Shown here: one piece after another, positions 63,673 to 64,000 of the stretch
Numbering within the stretch: position 1 is the first letter of the stretch
Layout: each line of letters begins with the position of its first letter
Assembly (NCBI RefSeq): GCF_019429535.1
Contig: NZ_JAHXZM010000002.1
Coordinates: 372,001 to 436,000 of the forward strand
Length of the DNA stretch: 64,000 nt
Source: Sphingomonas citricola
Lineage (GTDB): Bacteria > Pseudomonadota > Alphaproteobacteria > Sphingomonadales > Sphingomonadaceae
Direction: 5' to 3'
The notes under the pieces: model-generated
The model's input: only the letters and a program-made list of their open reading frames with translations
The model's database searches: none
Told to the model about the DNA's origin: nothing
Position numbers and translations under genes: made by a program

Positions 63673-64000
63673 CTAGATCACGCCCGTCGCACGCAGGCTC
63701 GTCTGTCCGTTCCGCCCGACGATGATATGGTCGTGCACCTGGATGTTGAGTGGCCGGCCCGCCTCGACGATCGCGCGGGTGATGCGGATGTCGGCCTGGC
63801 TCGGCGACGGATCGCCCGACGGGTGGTTGTGTACCAGGATCAGTGCGGCCGACCCGATGTCGAGCGCGCGCTTGATCACCTCGCGCACGTGCACCGCGGC
63901 CTCGTCGATCGTGCCGCGTGACATCACCTCGTCGCGCACGAGCACGTTGCGCGTGTTGAGGTGAAGCACGCGGAACCGCTCCACCGCGTCGTGCGCCATA
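63673..64000 (-). CDS. radC: RadC-like JAB/MPN domain protein, C-terminal part (5' end outside window)
   Basis: The last ~109 residues are present, and the frame is open to the window edge. The MPN+/JAMM motif is intact: HNHPSGDPSPSQAD, with the upstream Glu probably outside or in the RDEV segment. AVHVREVIKRALDIGSAALILV is typical of RadC. Its true start must lie further right. RadC's repair role is doubtful; the domain is a predicted metalloprotease-like fold. Confidence 0.9.
   Translation of the reverse strand, partial: MAHDAVERFRVLHLNTRNVLVRDEVMSRGTIDEAAVHVREVIKRALDIGSAALILVHNHPSGDPSPSQADIRITRAIVEAGRPLNIQVHDHIIVGRNGQTSLRATGVI

Overview
The window is 64 kb of compact, GC-rich chromosome (about two thirds G+C by eye). 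Genes lie almost end to end, many with ATGA/GTGA overlaps. The gene set points to a sphingomonad-type alphaproteobacterium: a PhoK-like alkaline phosphatase closely resembling the Sphingomonas enzyme, an ispH-thrB-rnhA string, a Tad pilus locus in Caulobacter-like order, a TorF-type porin, and interspersed palindromic repeats of a kind I associate with sphingomonads. The taxon is inferred; there is no rRNA gene here. I saw no tRNA, rRNA, IS element, prophage or CRISPR array.

Layout. 1-4.5 kb: end of a globin gene with an unknown partner, glutaminase, a membrane diguanylate cyclase, then rplY-pth. 4.7-7.1 kb: a secreted TraB/GumN protein and a four-gene unit (XRE regulator plus three small membrane proteins) preceded by three evenly built operators. 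7.1-13.4 kb: glyQ-glyS, with a palindromic repeat carried in frame inside glyS, then ppdK. 13.5-21.1 kb: a minus-strand Tad/Cpa locus (cpaA-B-C-D-E-tadB-tadC) with no cpaF ATPase and no pilin. 21.2-27.9 kb: a hydrolase and an FAD oxidoreductase, then ispH-thrB-rnhA-eamA, a lipoprotein and a small barrel protein. 28.0-32.8 kb: tandem glycine riboswitch and gcvT-gcvH-gcvPA-gcvPB. 33-38.8 kb: SemiSWEET, CcdC-like and EamA membrane proteins, a PhoK homologue, and a DsbD-type protein. 38.8-42.1 kb: ATP-grasp / alpha-E / transglutaminase-like operon. 42.1-51.4 kb: leucyl-transferase, threonine ammonia-lyase, secreted proteins, an amidohydrolase, an MDR oxidoreductase, an MBL hydrolase, DUF2721 and TetR. 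51.4-56.7 kb: M20 peptidase, an SRPBCC / Zn-alcohol dehydrogenase / SDR operon behind an FNR-type box, and a TorF porin. 56.9-64 kb: the nitrogen unit glnB-glnA with a sigma-54 promoter, then map, a MoCF protein, mobA, purB, an EF-hand protein and the C-terminus of RadC.

How the parts work together. Nitrogen and one-carbon flow is a recurring theme: glutaminase, glnBA, the glycine-controlled cleavage system, GlyQS, threonine ammonia-lyase and homoserine kinase. Most of the rest is housekeeping.

The less ordinary signals are: (i) the in-frame palindromic element in glyS; (ii) three 18-bp TGTCA-N8-TGACA operators before the XRE/membrane operon; (iii) a perfect hairpin that buries the ribosome-binding site of a 28-codon ORF; (iv) a transglutaminase-like protein lacking its catalytic Cys; and (v) the Tad locus lacking its motor ATPase.
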